64,000 nucleotides of DNA, from the NCBI GenBank assembly GCA_015501055.1, contig JADNYV010000019.1, positions 310,001-374,000 on the forward strand, given 5' to 3'. The notes under the pieces are model-generated. The model was given only the letters and a program-made list of their open reading frames with translations, had not been told where the DNA came from and ran no database searches. This stretch comes from Mucidula mucida. Lineage: Eukaryota; Basidiomycota; Agaricomycetes; Agaricales; Physalacriaceae. This document shows, piece after piece, positions 12,123 through 23,634 of this stretch; within the stretch, counting starts at the first letter, position 1; the number at the start of each line of letters is the position of its first letter. A program made the translations under genes and the position numbers.

Positions 12123-14181
12123 ATGATGTTGTCCTTCAGCACTGTGCTACTCCTCATAATCTGCTTTATCGGTATAACTATTCTGCTCGGAATCACCTTG
12201 TTAGTTGACAAGGCTCCGGTGTTCGCTGCAGTACGTTTATCGTACATTTGAACTGACACGTATTGAACCATTCTTCAGACTTGTCCTGATACTACTCAGT
12301 CGACTAACGAAGACACCATAGTGCCTTCAAATCCTTCGGTCTGTGATCATCTTGGTTCGATCATGACTATGCCTGACCATACTACGCGCGGTTTCAGAAC
12401 AAACTGGTTGAGCCACTTGCAGCTGTTCCTATCACAAACTTCAATCTTACTTGGAGCATAACTCCTCCTCGTCCCCAAAACGTGGCCTCCCCCCGTGTTG
12501 CCCGCTATTCTACTCCTTCCCGTATCCCGCGGCGCAGTATTAATCGAATATCGACTACGTTTTCATGCTGCATTCCACACCCCTCCGAGGACTCTCTTTG
12601 CCCCATTTCCGACGATGAGGACTCTGGCAGCACTTCGTCAGACTCCTCCGACACTTCTCCATCCCCTCCGTCCAGTCGAACATCAGTATCCTTAGTCGCG
12701 GAGGCGAGTGTCATAGGCGATGACGCTCTGGTCGCCGAAACCAAAGCCAGGGAAGCCTATCTAGAACAGGAGCTCACCAAGGCTTCACAAAGACTGGAGA
12801 GCACCGAGAAGCGTCTTGAGCGGTCCGAGGGAACGACGACCAAGCTCCGCAGCAAGCTCCAGGCGGGGTTTCTGACCTACAGGCCAAGAAGCGCTTCGAG
12901 CAGCAGGCGGTAGATAGCAGGCGCGTGGAAGACAAACACGTTGCGGAGAAGGTCAATCTTCAAAACGATATTCGTGGACTAGAGTCGGAGGTTGCGAGGT
13001 TAAAGATGGAGGCGTATCGTTTGCAGAATATCCAGCGCGAGGCTATGAGGCAGGTCCAATGCAGGAGGCTTGCCTTAAGGTTAGCCTCCGAGGCTGTCAG
13101 CGCGGTCGCACAATACGAACTCATCCGCATAAAGAGGGACTGGGAAAAGGAGAAACAGAGCTGGCATCAGCGGTTGGAAGAGCTCCAATGTATCTTCGCC
13201 CAGGAGAAACATCGTGCCAACGTTCAGTCTTCTCGTCGAGAATCGCTAGAGACTGATTACGCCACGTTGATGAAAAGGTGTTCTGAACAAGATACAATGA
13301 TTCAAAAGGTAAATCGCTATCCAATTATTCTGATGAGCCAAGCTGACGAATTATAGATGAATGTACAAATTGAAGTCGCCAACCAAGACAGGAAGGTGTT
13401 CAAGAACGAGTCAAAATCTTTGAGGAACGAGGTGCTGAAGTTGACGAAGGAACTTGCTGGGCAAGCAGGTGACATTCTTGCTTTGAAAACGCGTCGGAGC
13501 GGCGGCTACGCCCAAACGAACTCTTTCGGCTTCTCGCATCTCGCTGTTGCCCAAGAGCCGATGTTCATGTTGAGCCCTCAAGCAAACGACTATTATCACG
13601 TAGAGGCGCCAGTGACCGACGTTGTCGGTTCGTTCGCGCAGCTCATTCGCAGCCGCTTCATCATGACTTTGCCAAGAACCGATTGGCGACTTCGTCGCAT
13701 CATTCAATGCTGGCTCTTCTCAACCTGTACACGACCACGTTCAGGCTGAGCATCCTGTTATGACTTCGTTCCAGCATTCAATGGAGACCTCCACCAGCCT
13801 TGTCCGCCGGTGGTGTCTAGTGGGAGAACCCATTCATGATGGCTAAGGAGGAAGATAACGTTTCGGAGGCTCCAGCCAGCGATTTTGCGGCAGGTCCCAG
13901 CGACGCCACGCCTCCAGCGGTTAACGCCTTTTTCGCGACACCGCCTGCTCCTGTCGGCTGCTCCTTCCTCAGTCCCGACTCAACCGGCCACTGTCACTGC
14001 TGTCCCGCCATTACCCACCCCCGGGAATGACTGGACTTCGAAAGTGGAGCCACAGCCGGAGAGCAAGGAAGAGCGGCTGCAGCGCGCGCTTGAGCGAATG
14101 AAGCAGAACTCGGAGAGCGCGTCTTATGGAAAGCAGAGTGACCGACGTGCTCGGAATGCGAAGCGCATGGGGAAGCGGTAG
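12123..14181 (+). CDS. Membrane-anchored coiled-coil protein (frame interrupted)
   Basis: Exon 1 (12123-12230) encodes a short N-terminal transmembrane segment (core LLLIICFIGITILLGITLLV). A 48-base intron leads to 12279-12338, then a 59-base intron with a good CTGAC branch site to an exon at 12398 giving a Ser/Pro/Asp-rich linker, then a long heptad-like coiled coil (EAYLEQELTKASQRLESTEK and onward). A further intron lies at 13309-13356. The C-terminus (SKEERLQRALERMKQNSES) ends in basic RRARNAKRMGKR. Frame is lost near 12872 (one base) and several times between about 13690 and 13960, where one in-frame TAG also occurs. I do not recognise the family. It could be a tail-less tether or a filament-like protein; alternatively the TM exons are a separate small protein ending at 12461. 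Confidence 0.58.
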
Positions 14182-14753
14182 AATATTGGATGTGAAAGAC
14201 TCATTAGATGTAGAATAGGTTTCGCGTAGTGCTTTTAGTCGCCACATGCTCTGTGTATCTGAATTCTGAACTTAATACGCTGAGATGCGTTTGCATCGCC
14301 CTCCTCAAGTGATACATTCCGTTACGCGAAAGGGTTACGTTCGTGAACATTTCTGGGGCTTCGGTACATTTCCGGGGCGAGAAACCAGTTGACAATTTAC
14401 CTGTGGCGGCAATGTGGCGGTCCATTATACTCTGCTCAGAAATCATTCCCATACAAGTCTTCATATTACGGCTTTCGGCAAGCAAATTAGATATCTATCA
14501 TAACAGTACTATTTTAGGTATGGCTTGTAGAGGATGCTCTTCCTTGTCAAGAGCGTGACACTTCTCTCCGAGGCCTCAAGGAAGGCATGGTATACTCTTC
14601 TGATTCATCCGGTATCATTCTCATACTCTGTCGAAGCCGTGAACACCTGATTTGCGTTTACATAGGAAGGAGTACTTGCCGTGTTCGCACTTGTCTTGGT
14701 GACAACAGGCTGATCCTCTTCCTCCGTCGAATCTTCTGACCCGGGTTTAAAAT
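14182..14753. other. Convergent intergenic region
   Basis: Lies between the 3' ends of the coiled-coil gene (plus) and the DUF6534 gene (minus). Nothing recognised beyond probable 3' untranslated sequence. Confidence 0.4.
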
Positions 14754-16578
14754 TCAAGCTGTTTCGTGCTCGTCAGCTGAAAGGGAAAGGGGAACGCCTG
14801 ACTCGGAGGAGACTATGCACCTAAACGACGACCCGTCTCCATCACTGGTCGCAGTTACGAGTAGTTGTCGTCCAGTTTGTCGAAAATTCAAGCTATCAGG
14901 GCGAATGAGTACGTCTTTTATTCATACGAGGGGAAGACATATACCTAGAGATGAACATATTCACGTATGCTGTACCACAGACATGAGAGGGCGCACGATA
15001 GATGGCTGTGAAGGTGAACAGTGAACGAACCTTTACTCAAGAAGAACGTCATGGAAAACGCCGGCATGGGCGAATGGCACGTCAGTTTCGTGACCAGCGC
15101 AGCTAGCGCCGTCGTGCTTTATTCGAATGAGCAAAACATCGTGGAGAGTAACCGACAGATTCACCTAACGAGTACACCGTTGTTGATGAAGAGTATGATG
15201 AGCTTGTTCACGAGATTATCTGTCCTGCGGCTAGATGTAGTTCACCTTGAATTTTAGGGAGAGGACGAGGTCATACTTGTCAGTCGTATATCGCTTTTCC
15301 CGTAACAGGAAGTAACAAAGGCAGCCAGTGATGAACATGTCGATTGTTGCGATCAGAGCGAACGATGCGGGTATGAATGCCTATACACACGGGGGTATGA
15401 ATATTTGGTCTCAAAGTACGACAGAATCGAGAGAGTACCCCACCTCTTGTCCTGGAGGTAAGTCGCGAAGATTGGGAAAGCGTAACCTGTAGCCCGTTCA
15501 GAAATACGAAGAGAGTTGGATGCTGTAGGTGGTAGCATACCCTTGAATGAAATCAACTGCAGTGAAAAGAGGATCAGTTTGTCGAATCTTTCTTATGACT
15601 GTGAACACCTACTCCATGCGAGCACTATATGGTAGAGTTTGCGTTAGCTTAAGCCCGAGTCGTAAGCCAGACTTGCCAAGCGAGGTGAGAGACAAGACAA
15701 TCTAAAGGAGTTAACAGTGGCTGGGGTAAGCCAAGAGATTAAGACCTACAATGGCGCCAAAGAGTATGACGTTCCCGCCGCTCACTGCGTATACGATGAG
15801 AGCGTGGTTTGGCCAGTGATCGGATGCACTGACCGATATACACTTTATAGCCAAAGAAGCTGTCAAGGGAGAATCTTAGAGTCGCTCGCATACAAGAAAG
15901 CAAGATGAAGGCACATTTGAACGATCGAAGCAAGCAAACCCTATGGATGTCAGTTCCTCAACCGAGAAATTGTACCATAGAGGACTCACCCCGGTACCTG
16001 CTTGAGACTAACCAAGTAATCCCTTAGCGTGCGGAGTTCACTGGCTGGTCGACTCACAACAAGACTCCTGGAGACTCGCATCATCAGCGATCTGTCGGGA
16101 ACAGTAACGGCGGCACAGAAAGAAGCCACCTCGGGTCGCGCTCACCAGACAAGGTCAGCAAGCGCACGAACATCGGCTTGATGTATGATCAAATAATGAT
16201 AGAGCGCATGCGAATTGAAGCATTGGGTTGCGGTATCCAAGAGACTGATGGGCTTAGACTCCCTGTTTGGACCAGATAGCGAGTAACTCGGACGTACAGC
16301 ACGACCGCGACCTGGGACAGAGTTCAGGAAAAGAGTTTTTTTAACTGCGAAAGGAGATACCATGGTTCTGAGGAGCAGAGTATCGCTTTTTCCGAATCGG
16401 GAGTAATACTGCCATGCCTGATAGCAGATGACGCCGTAGAATCTAAATGGCGCCAGTTGAGTGAGTTGGAGAAGAATATCGCGCAGAAGTGAACATACGG
16501 GGTCGCAACCATGTACCCAATGAGATGCACACCAAAAACCGAATGTGGCGGGCCGAGTTGAAGGTGAGGCGGTGACAT
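14754..16578 (-). CDS. DUF6534-like multi-spanning membrane protein, probably disrupted
   Basis: Start 16578: HLQLGPPHSVFGVHLIGYMV, then a 57-base-class intron, then FYGVICYQAWQYYSRFGKS, an exon VAVVL, and LLDTATQCFNSHALYHYLI followed by HQADVRALADLVW. These are the N-terminal helices typical of the basidiomycete DUF6534 family. The C-terminal half is also clear: ALIATIDMFITGCLCYFLL, RRTDNLVNKLIILFINNGVL, FFLSKAYVNMFISSLNFR, each on its own short exon between about 15360 and 14820. The middle (15400-16100) contains hydrophobic blocks in several frames plus a TGA directly after LVW, so either a frame error, missed introns or decay is present. The function of DUF6534 is unknown; the family is strongly expanded in mushrooms and thought to be integral membrane. 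Exon borders in the middle are unresolved. Confidence 0.62.
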
Positions 16579-17341
16579 GTCAGAGAATTGGTTGATGAGA
16601 GGATGGGATGGAAGGAACGCAAGAATACGCTAAACTTAAGAACGTTTGATGCGTGTACGACATCATGCTGTAACAGTCGGAAGTCCCTATTGAGAAATCA
16701 CGGAAAGAAGCGATGCGACAATTGAAATGATATCGTTTTGCTGATCCTCCGAGGCGAGTGGCAGATGGCGTACGAGGAAGGTTTGAGGTAGGTTTCAATT
16801 AAGTGTGTGTCCATGTTTCAATACGAGTTCTCTGTTGGAGGACGGTGAAGCGCGAAAGAATGCCTGCCGTCCGGGATAACATACGGAGGATCGGATGAAC
16901 GGCGCTTCGCAGGGCGGGAGAAGAAGATTGTGCGCATGCCAGAGTTCCGTGGAAAACGCTCAAGGTACAAGGAAATTACCTCGTCGAGTCGTCTAGCTGT
17001 CACGATAGGCCACCGCCAGCTAAAGGCTTGGAGTTGACCAGAATAGCTTCAAGAAAGCACTGGACTCCATGCATACTCGCGCAGAGACTGATCATAGCCT
17101 CGTAGCGTATACTTGTGTTTGGTCATACTCGGGCGCACCGAATCATAGCTCAGCTTTGCTCGAGAGTTCAACGTTCAAGACCAAGAAACTGAAATATTAC
17201 AGAGTGGATGTGGAAAAACCCGAATTTCAAACACCGCCAACGTCCGCGGCCCCTAATCAGTGTTCATCTCCCGCCTTTCGCCTGCATTTTTCTATCTATA
17301 CGTTCTCGTCTTTCTCAGCCTCTTCTAACTGGACAACAGCC
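16579..17341. other. Divergent intergenic region
   Basis: Promoter region shared by the DUF6534 gene (minus) and the coactosin gene (plus). The stretch 17270-17340 is a C/T-rich leader. The minus-strand frame 16580-16798 is open but has no family resemblance. Confidence 0.4.
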
Positions 17342-17997
17342 ATGGCCGATCTCAGCGACCCCGCCATCAACGAAGCATACCTGGATGTGCGTAACGACAA
17401 GTCTGAGACGACGTGGATGCTGTTGGACTATGAGGTGAGTTGACCTTTCTTTGCTGGGGCCACAGTCCTGAGCGAGACGAGCTCTGCGACTCTTTTGAGC
17501 GCTGTCTGTCCACCTGCGCCCGCCGTTCACGAGCCTCTTCGGTGCACCCCTCAAGATGCCTATCCCGAACCGTTCAGTGGATACTCTCATGCTAATATAT
17601 ATTCCAGAACGACCGTTCCGACAAGCTTGTGCTAACATCAACGGGAACTGGGCCTGTCAGCGAGCTGCGTGACCACCTCGACGAAGGGCGCGCTTCCTAC
17701 GCGTATGCGCGCGTAACGTACGCCAACGACAAGGAGAGCAAGAGGGAAAAGTTCATTCTCGTGGTCAGTGCGTCGCTGATTCTAGCTGTACACTTGGCTC
17801 ACTATTACCAGGTGTGGATCGGCCCCTCCTGCAAAGTCATGCGCAAGGCCAAGATCTCTGTGCACGCTGCCGACGTCAAGTCTTCATTGCGCGTCTTCAG
17901 CATCGAGGTCGCCGCTCGTGAGAAGCAGGATCTTGACGAGGAGGCCATCGTTGTCAGGCTGAGAAAGGCTGGGGGCGCGAGCTATGACGGCGTGTAA
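17342..17997 (+). CDS. Coactosin-like ADF-homology actin-binding protein
   Basis: Three exons (17342-17434, 17608-17763, 17812-17997) give 144 residues, the usual size. The whole protein is one ADF-H domain: DPAINEAYLDVRNDKSETTW near the N-terminus, LDEGRASYAYARVTYANDKE, KREKFILVVWIGPSCKVMRK, and HAADVKSSLRVFSIEVAARE. Coactosins bind F-actin and protect filament ends in the cytoplasm. The first intron is 173 bases, unusually long for this window. The start codon follows a pyrimidine-rich leader. Intact, highly conserved and surely functional. Confidence 0.94.
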
Positions 17998-18241
17998 CGC
18001 AAGGGATATCTAGACGGGTTGTTGGCCTATGAAGGAGGTGTTGGACAGTATACAAGTGAGTGGTGTGTTTCGCTCACCTACATTCGCTTACCGTTAAGCT
18101 TAGGTGTTTTGCTTTGCATGGATCGCTCTCGTCTATTTGGAAATCGTTATACATAATACATCTCTTTTTTGACATATCCTTGTACTTGTTAAGAGAAACA
18201 TGATCAATTTGAGGAGGATTTTAACAATACAGAACTGTTCA

Positions 18242-18321
18242 GCCCGTTTAGCTCAGTGGTAGAGCGCGCCACTCGTATGAAGGCGATGGTGAGGTCGGTT
18301 GTTCAATCCAGCCAATGGGCA
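18242..18321 (+). tRNA. tRNA-Thr (anticodon CGT) with an 8-base intron
   Basis: Folds as a full cloverleaf. The acceptor GCCCGTT pairs with AATGGGC, and discriminator A73 is at 18321. The D arm is GCTC...GAGC. The anticodon stem CGCCA pairs with TGGTG when an 8-base insert (TGAAGGCG) after position 37 is removed. The T arm is GGTTG/CAGCC with loop TTCAATC. The anticodon CGT reads ACG (Thr). The intron sits at the canonical place one base 3' of the anticodon. Confidence 0.9.
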
Positions 18322-18380
18322 TAGTGTTACGGAAAGCCAGTTTTTGAAAATGGTACTCGGTGACGATTCTTGATTCTTGA

Positions 18381-18485
18381 AACCATATTTATGGTTAAGG
18401 GTGGCGCAGTAAACCTCCCGGGGGTGTTACTAATGGTATCAAAAACAGACCCCCAGGAGGCTCAGGTTTTGGAACCATTAGTAAC
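18381..18485. repeat. Structured element with interleaved inverted repeats
   Basis: A perfect palindrome (AACCAT-ATTT-ATGGTT) lies at 18381-18396. Then come two interleaved inverted pairs. CCTCCCGGGGGT (18414-18425) pairs with 18449-18460 (11 of 12). GTTACTAATGGT (18426-18437) pairs perfectly with 18474-18485, extending to 19 with two mismatches. The order A-B-A'-B' is the layout of a pseudoknot. It begins 60 bases after the tRNA-Thr. It could be a small non-autonomous element or a structured RNA. Confidence 0.6.
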
Positions 18486-18972
18486 GGTTTCTATACCAGC
18501 ACGTTCTTGAAACACGTGATGTGGCGCAGCGCCTACTCCCGCCACCCCAGGCTCCCTGAGGTAAACCTACCCTCTAGCCCTCAACGGCTTCAATACCGTA
18601 TCACCACCCTAGCCCACTGTATCCATGGATTTCGGACTTCATGACACGGACTGCTATTTGAGGTAAGTGTACATTAGTCTCTTGCTATGGATCATATCAA
18701 CAGGGCCCTCGTGGAAACAATGGTTTGCGAATTCTAATACTACGGAGGAAAGAATGTGACCTTGGACTAAACTCTACTGGACAGCTGGACAACCGAGACA
18801 ATGATAGGATGACTCGGGGAGCATGACACACACAGGGCAAGGGACGCTCCGGGAATCTTAGTCTAGAAAACAATGGGGCGCCCAAACTTCGAAGCCGGCA
18901 CTTGGATCACGGTCCCGTGACATGGCTAAGTATTGTGACACTGTTACGTTTCACACTTCTCTACCATTTACC
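18486..18972. other. Intergenic, nothing recognised
   Basis: Follows the inverted-repeat element. A second copy of GTGGCGCAG (first at 18401) occurs near 18531. No gene seen. Confidence 0.35.
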
Positions 18973-19796
18973 ATGACCAGCCCCAACATTGTAGCAGCAA
19001 TTCCACTTGAGGATATATTTGCATCAACCTTGCATCTCCGAAGATCACTACTGCGATACCTTGTCCTTGTTTCTCGCACACTAGGGTAAGAAGCAACAAG
19101 TTGCTCATTGGCTTGAAGTGGCTACTAACACGCTCTTAGCTTGACCCCCTCGAGTACCTCATGGGTTACAGCCGCGGTAAAATGGACACGCTCTTTAAGA
19201 CTGAAAATTCATTTAATATGACAGGTGGGTAGCCAACGCCCCTCGTAATTGAATATCGTTGCTCAGCATCAGTGTCAGTGCGCAAGGACGTGTTTGAGAA
19301 CTTATACAAGAAGTATGGTTGGGGCATAATACATACACATGAGGAACTTGAACACATTCTTGCCTTTCTTTGCGCCAACTACCAGGCTGGGGTCAGGAAT
19401 TGTGTCTTGTATACGACGGTGTATATCAAACAAACACTATTATAACTACTGTCCTGAGCAAAGTTCAATGTTGCCACCTAGGAATTCCCCACACAACCCT
19501 TGTACACATATCGTCTATTCTTCAACCAAGAACGTGTGCAACTCTACCATGAAGAACGGTCGGCCTTGCATCTCGGGGCAGATGCTGGTAACTACAAATC
19601 TGCACCCATTGCTGGCTATACCCCTGGCCTCGGACTTAACCGCCCTACCAATAACATTGACAAGGCCACCTCTAGTGTTCTCCGCTTGATTGGGATAGTC
19701 ATCTTTCGCCCCATCTGGCTGTCATAGTTCCAGAATCATTGCCCAAGGTTGCCTGAAGCTCGAGCGATATGGGATTGTCCTACACCACCACCTTAA
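18973..19796 (+). pseudogene. Decayed fourth copy of the unknown family found at 36264-39234
   Basis: All four exons are present. Exon 1 has AAIPLEDIF then KITTAIPCPCF after a frame change. Exon 2 follows an AG near 19140 and reads DPLEYLMGYSRGKMDTLFKT and ends NMT, 85 bases as in the other copies. Exon 3 reads VRKDVFENLYKKYGWGI and NYQAGVRNCVLYTT. Exon 4, opening with EFPTQPLYTYRLFFNQERVQ, needs two more frame changes (GRPCISGQMLVTTNLHPL is in another frame). Where the intact copy has LSWFQD this one has LS, then TAG, then FQN, so the Trp codon became a stop. With at least three frameshifts and one nonsense codon it is a true relic. It is on the opposite strand, 16 kb from the tandem array. 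Confidence 0.76.
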
Positions 19797-20904
19797 TGAG
19801 GACCAATTTTACTTGCCTACGTTATTTTCTTCACTGTGAGGAATGTATCCCCAATTTTCTGTTTTCTGTTCAGCTTGTCTAAGTGCAATAAGTTAAAATC
19901 AAAATCAAAATCAAGGGACAAATGATCCTTCGTGGGCAAAGATAACCGACACCACCACCAGAGGGTAACAAATGCTTGGTGGATATATATAAAACTTGGA
20001 CACGTTGGAGATAGGGTTACTACCTTCATCTGATCACCTCCTCGTGGATAGCAAGATAAAAGCAACTCACCATGAGACCAACCTCCAGTTTGCTTTTCTT
20101 CTTTCGTGCCATCAACATGATAGGGCTTAGTACGAATGAAATTCTTTGTCAGTCACATCAGCAAGTTCGACATCAGACTTTCTTGTAACTTTCTGCCGCT
20201 TGTACACCACAAAAAAGTTGAAAAGCCGCAAGCCCACACACAGGCCATGTCATTTTCGGTCACAAGGTCCAATTCCCTTTTCGTGCCTCTCATTTCTGCA
20301 GCTTTTTTTTTTGTTTGGCCCGCCGTGGTATATCTGATGTTTTACAATGTAGTTCTACAAATGAAACATGTTTTGGGGCATACAGGAATTGAATGGTGCA
20401 GTGGAAGCAAAAAACTTACAGTCAAAAGCAAAAAAAAGCCAAAAACGGGTGTAGACTTCCTGATGCATGGTGAAGCGCACCCGAAAGAAGTATGGGGTCC
20501 CATGGAAAACACTGCGAGAAGATCCCAACGTAAATGTGACGGCGAAAACAAACGTCAGCCTCAGAAGTAGCCTGGGTACCTGCTCTAGTATGAGGGAAGA
20601 CAATCGTTCCCTCATATAGACCTCAGAAGAATCCTTTCAATAAAGCCAGAGTCCGCTGTGGGCACACCAAACGTTTGTATGACGCCCTATCGCAGAATCG
20701 CAACGTCGTAGCAGCTACGTTCTACTCGCGCGCGTTGAGTCGCAGCTCAAATTAGTTCAAGATTAGATAAACCTCCACCATGCTGTTATTTCCCAACATC
20801 AGGTATTCTTCCAAGCTCGGGTATAAGCACAAAAATGAACTCAAATAATAGTCTGTATGTATATATGTAGTAGGTAGGTACTATAGAAAGAGAAAACACC
20901 TAAA
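19797..20904. other. Intergenic, no supported gene
   Basis: 1.1 kb. A plus-strand open frame at 20136-20570 is Lys-rich with one hydrophobic patch, and its complement is open too; neither resembles a family. A short (AAAATC)-type microsatellite lies near 19893-19915. The end includes the 3' trailer of the Sec2 gene. Confidence 0.35.
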
Positions 20905-23448
20905 TTACCGCAAACCCCCCACCCGTGCCCAGAACAGATCCTCCTTGAGCTTGACGAGCTCCTTCCACGTACGTTCCTCCCACGTCGCGTCCCCAATGAA
21001 CATACCCATGTCGACTTCGACCTCCTCCTCGTCGTCGTCGCTTGATTCGGGAGGCGTATCAGAATCTTTCTCCTCAGTTATGGGCCGAGCGGGTGGTGGT
21101 CGTGCTCGGCGAGGAAGAGGAGGAGGCACGCAGGCGGAGCAGATTCATTAGACGTATCCTTAACTTCATCAGATGCAGGTGGAGCGGGTTCAGATGGCGC
21201 CGCCGCTGCATCAGCCTTGGATTCTGCAACAGTCTCCTCCTCCACCGTTGCAGGAGGCTCTTCAACCTTGGCCGGTTCATCCAACTTTGCGGGAGGCTCC
21301 TCGTCCTTAACCGATTCGTCTGCCTCTATCTTAACCGTTACCGGCTCTGCATCCTTCTCCTTTACCGGGTCGTCCTTCGCCGCCAAAGGCGTTCCGGGCC
21401 GTGACGTCGGAAGCGCCATAGAGATCGGGCGACGGGCAGCCGCTCTGCGCGGAAGCGGCGGCGGCGCACCAGGTGAGCTGGGCGTGGCGGGTCTCGAGTC
21501 GGGTAAAGGAATGTGAGCTGGGTGCGGAGGCGTCTTACTCGGCTCCTCAATTGGAGGTGCTTCGTCCGAGGGCGAGTGCGTGAGCGTGTTATCCGCATCA
21601 GGAACAAAGGGCGGTGGAACCCGACGCGCCTCGCTCCGTCTTGGTGGCGGCGGAGGCGCGACGAGTGGTGTGGGGGCAACGATATGCGAAGGATGCCTTG
21701 AACCTGCAGGATGCACAGGCGGGGGAGGTAAAGTCTTGGTCTTTTCCACTAACTCTCGGTCCTTCTCCTTCATCTTCTTGTCGAGTTCCTTGTCCTTTTC
21801 CTCCTTCTCCAGCTGCACTTTCCTCTTCTCCTTATCCTCAGTCCAGCTCGACGCTCTTTCACCAATCATTCCCCAAAGGCCGCGACGCCGGGGTGGCACC
21901 ACAGGTTTATCGTCCGCCGCTTGCGCAGGAGGTGGAGTTGGGATATTGGGAATTTCCTCTTCCCATATCTTCTCAACGATACCGCTACGAATGAAAGCCC
22001 AGAGACTGCAGGTTTGTCGGAGGCGCGTTAGACACCAGCCATTGGTACACAGTGGATAAATGGCCGAAGACTGGGATTGGGAATGTTGATGGGTATGTAT
22101 TTGTGGACTCGGTGACGCGGATCTGGCGGACGTTGAAGCAAAACCTTGGATCGGTAACGAGATTGGGAGGTTGGTAGATGGCAAGGCTACAGGAGAAGTA
22201 ACTTTAAATATATAACTTGGGATGGCGCAGATTCCGGGAGAGGGGGGAATAACGGGGAAGGAGGACCTGAGTTGCCATTAATGCCGTTCATAGGATACAT
22301 CTTGAAGAGTGATGTTGACCATGAGCCAGCATTGGTCGGAGTAGGCTGGGAGTCACATGAAGGGAATATAGGATCACCACATAGCGCACATAGCACGGTG
22401 TGATTATTCGTGGCATTATTGGAGTAGAAAACTTCCTGATACAAGAGATTGGAGGAGATAGGCTCGATGGTGAGCTGACCGTGGTGAATAGCGGAGAGAA
22501 CTGAACGACGCGAGAGCCAGTTCAGGGCTGGGGCCAGATCAAGGCGGACGGTGGGTTCCCTTGGAGTGGAGTCAGAAGATACAAGGACGAGAAGAAGAGC
22601 ACTGACGAATCCTCCGTTGAAAGCCTCTGTATGAAAGGTAGAGGTAGTAATGTCGACATTGCGGGTGGAGAGGCGGGTGTAGACGTGTGTAGCGTGCGGA
22701 GATGGGCGACGAAGAGCAGAAATTCTTGGTATGGGAGGTGGGAGCTGATGAGACGCGTTGCTTGTGTGACACTGCCCCGACGCTCGGCCCATTTGCCCTT
22801 GCCCATGGACATTCGCATCTCTTCCGCAATCCGTTCAGCTTCCTCCTTCTCCGCGTGCAGGGCTTGCATCTGATGCTGCATGGACGCCACGGCCTCTTCG
22901 GCGCCTTTGAGAGCTATTTCGGCCTCCTCAACCTTGCGCTCGCTCAGAGACTTGGAGTAGCGAGCTTCTGCCACCATGGTATTGGCCTGGTCGAAAAGGC
23001 TGGCACTGAGGTCGTCCAATTCCTTTTCAATGGCGTTTCGCGCTGATTCTGCCTGGCCACGTTGCGCCGCCTCCTCCGTCGCCTTTTCCATAAGCCTGTT
23101 CAACTCTGCGGTAACATGGGACTTCTCGACGAGTAAGCCAGTATTGAGGGCAGACAAATGCTGGGTCCGTTCGAGCTCGAGCTGTGAGACTTTGAGAGTG
23201 GTCGATCGGAGGTTGGTAGACGCGACATGAACCTCGTCCTCGAGGTCGGAGACTCTGTCGTAGGATTTGACGAGTTTATTGTTGAGTTGGGTAACCTGTG
23301 AGAATAGATCCTGAACTTGTGCCCGCAGTGACGCTATCACCATCTCCTGCGCATCCACCTCGGACCCATTTCGCAGTCGTTTGCCCGGCTGCGAGTCGTG
23401 ACTAGTCGTTCCATTCGTAGCATGCTCGTCGTTGGTGTCTTGCGCCAT
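20905..23448 (-). CDS. sec2: Sec2-domain Rab guanine-nucleotide exchange factor (two one-base frameshifts)
   Basis: Start 23448 (MAQDTND); one intron 22560-22606. The first 280 residues contain the long parallel coiled coil of Sec2p (VIASLRAQVQDLFSQVTQLN; ALNTGLLVEKSHVTAELNRL; KSLSERKVEEAEIALKGAEE), the part that exchanges nucleotide on Sec4/Rab8. The C-terminal half has PTVRLDLAPALNWLSRRSV, a CALCG knuckle, CTNGWCLTRLRQTCSLWAF and IRSGIVEKIWEEE, a Pro-rich linker, and the acidic end WEERTWKELVKLKEDLFWA. Frame is lost near 22214 (one T short in the run before VYIFKVTSP) and near 21130. Adding one base at each makes the coding length exactly 833 codons. For a gene of polarised secretion this suggests sequencing deletions rather than loss. 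The frame is open above 23448 but has no ATG there. Confidence 0.85.
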
Positions 23449-23623
23449 TCTAGGTGCTGCCAGAGCAGAATGTCCGCCGTCGTAGTGGTGGTAGACTGTT
23501 GACCTGGTTTCGGCGCAGGGTAGCCGGCTTACACCTTTCTTCCTACCATCATAGCTCAATCCACTACGACCATCATCCCGAGCAGTTGACTATAACCTTT
23601 CGTGCCACCGTATTACGACCCGC

Positions 23624-23634
23624 TTTATAAAAAC
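23624..23634 (-). promoter_or_regulatory. TATA box for sec2
   Basis: TTTTTATAAAG on the minus strand, about 175 bases before the start codon at 23448. A good match to the eukaryotic TATA consensus at a plausible distance. Confidence 0.4.

Noticed and set aside
20136..20570. 144-residue Lys-rich plus-strand open frame with a hydrophobic patch
   Set aside because: Low-complexity composition, an open frame on the other strand, and no promoter or family support.
21217..22059. Long Ser- and Arg-rich plus-strand open frames
   Set aside because: They are antisense shadows of the Pro/Ser-rich part of the sec2 gene; the minus-strand protein has clear family blocks.
23449..23559. Longer N-terminus for sec2 from 23559
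   Set aside because: The codon at 23559 is TTG, not ATG; the first in-frame ATG is at 23448.
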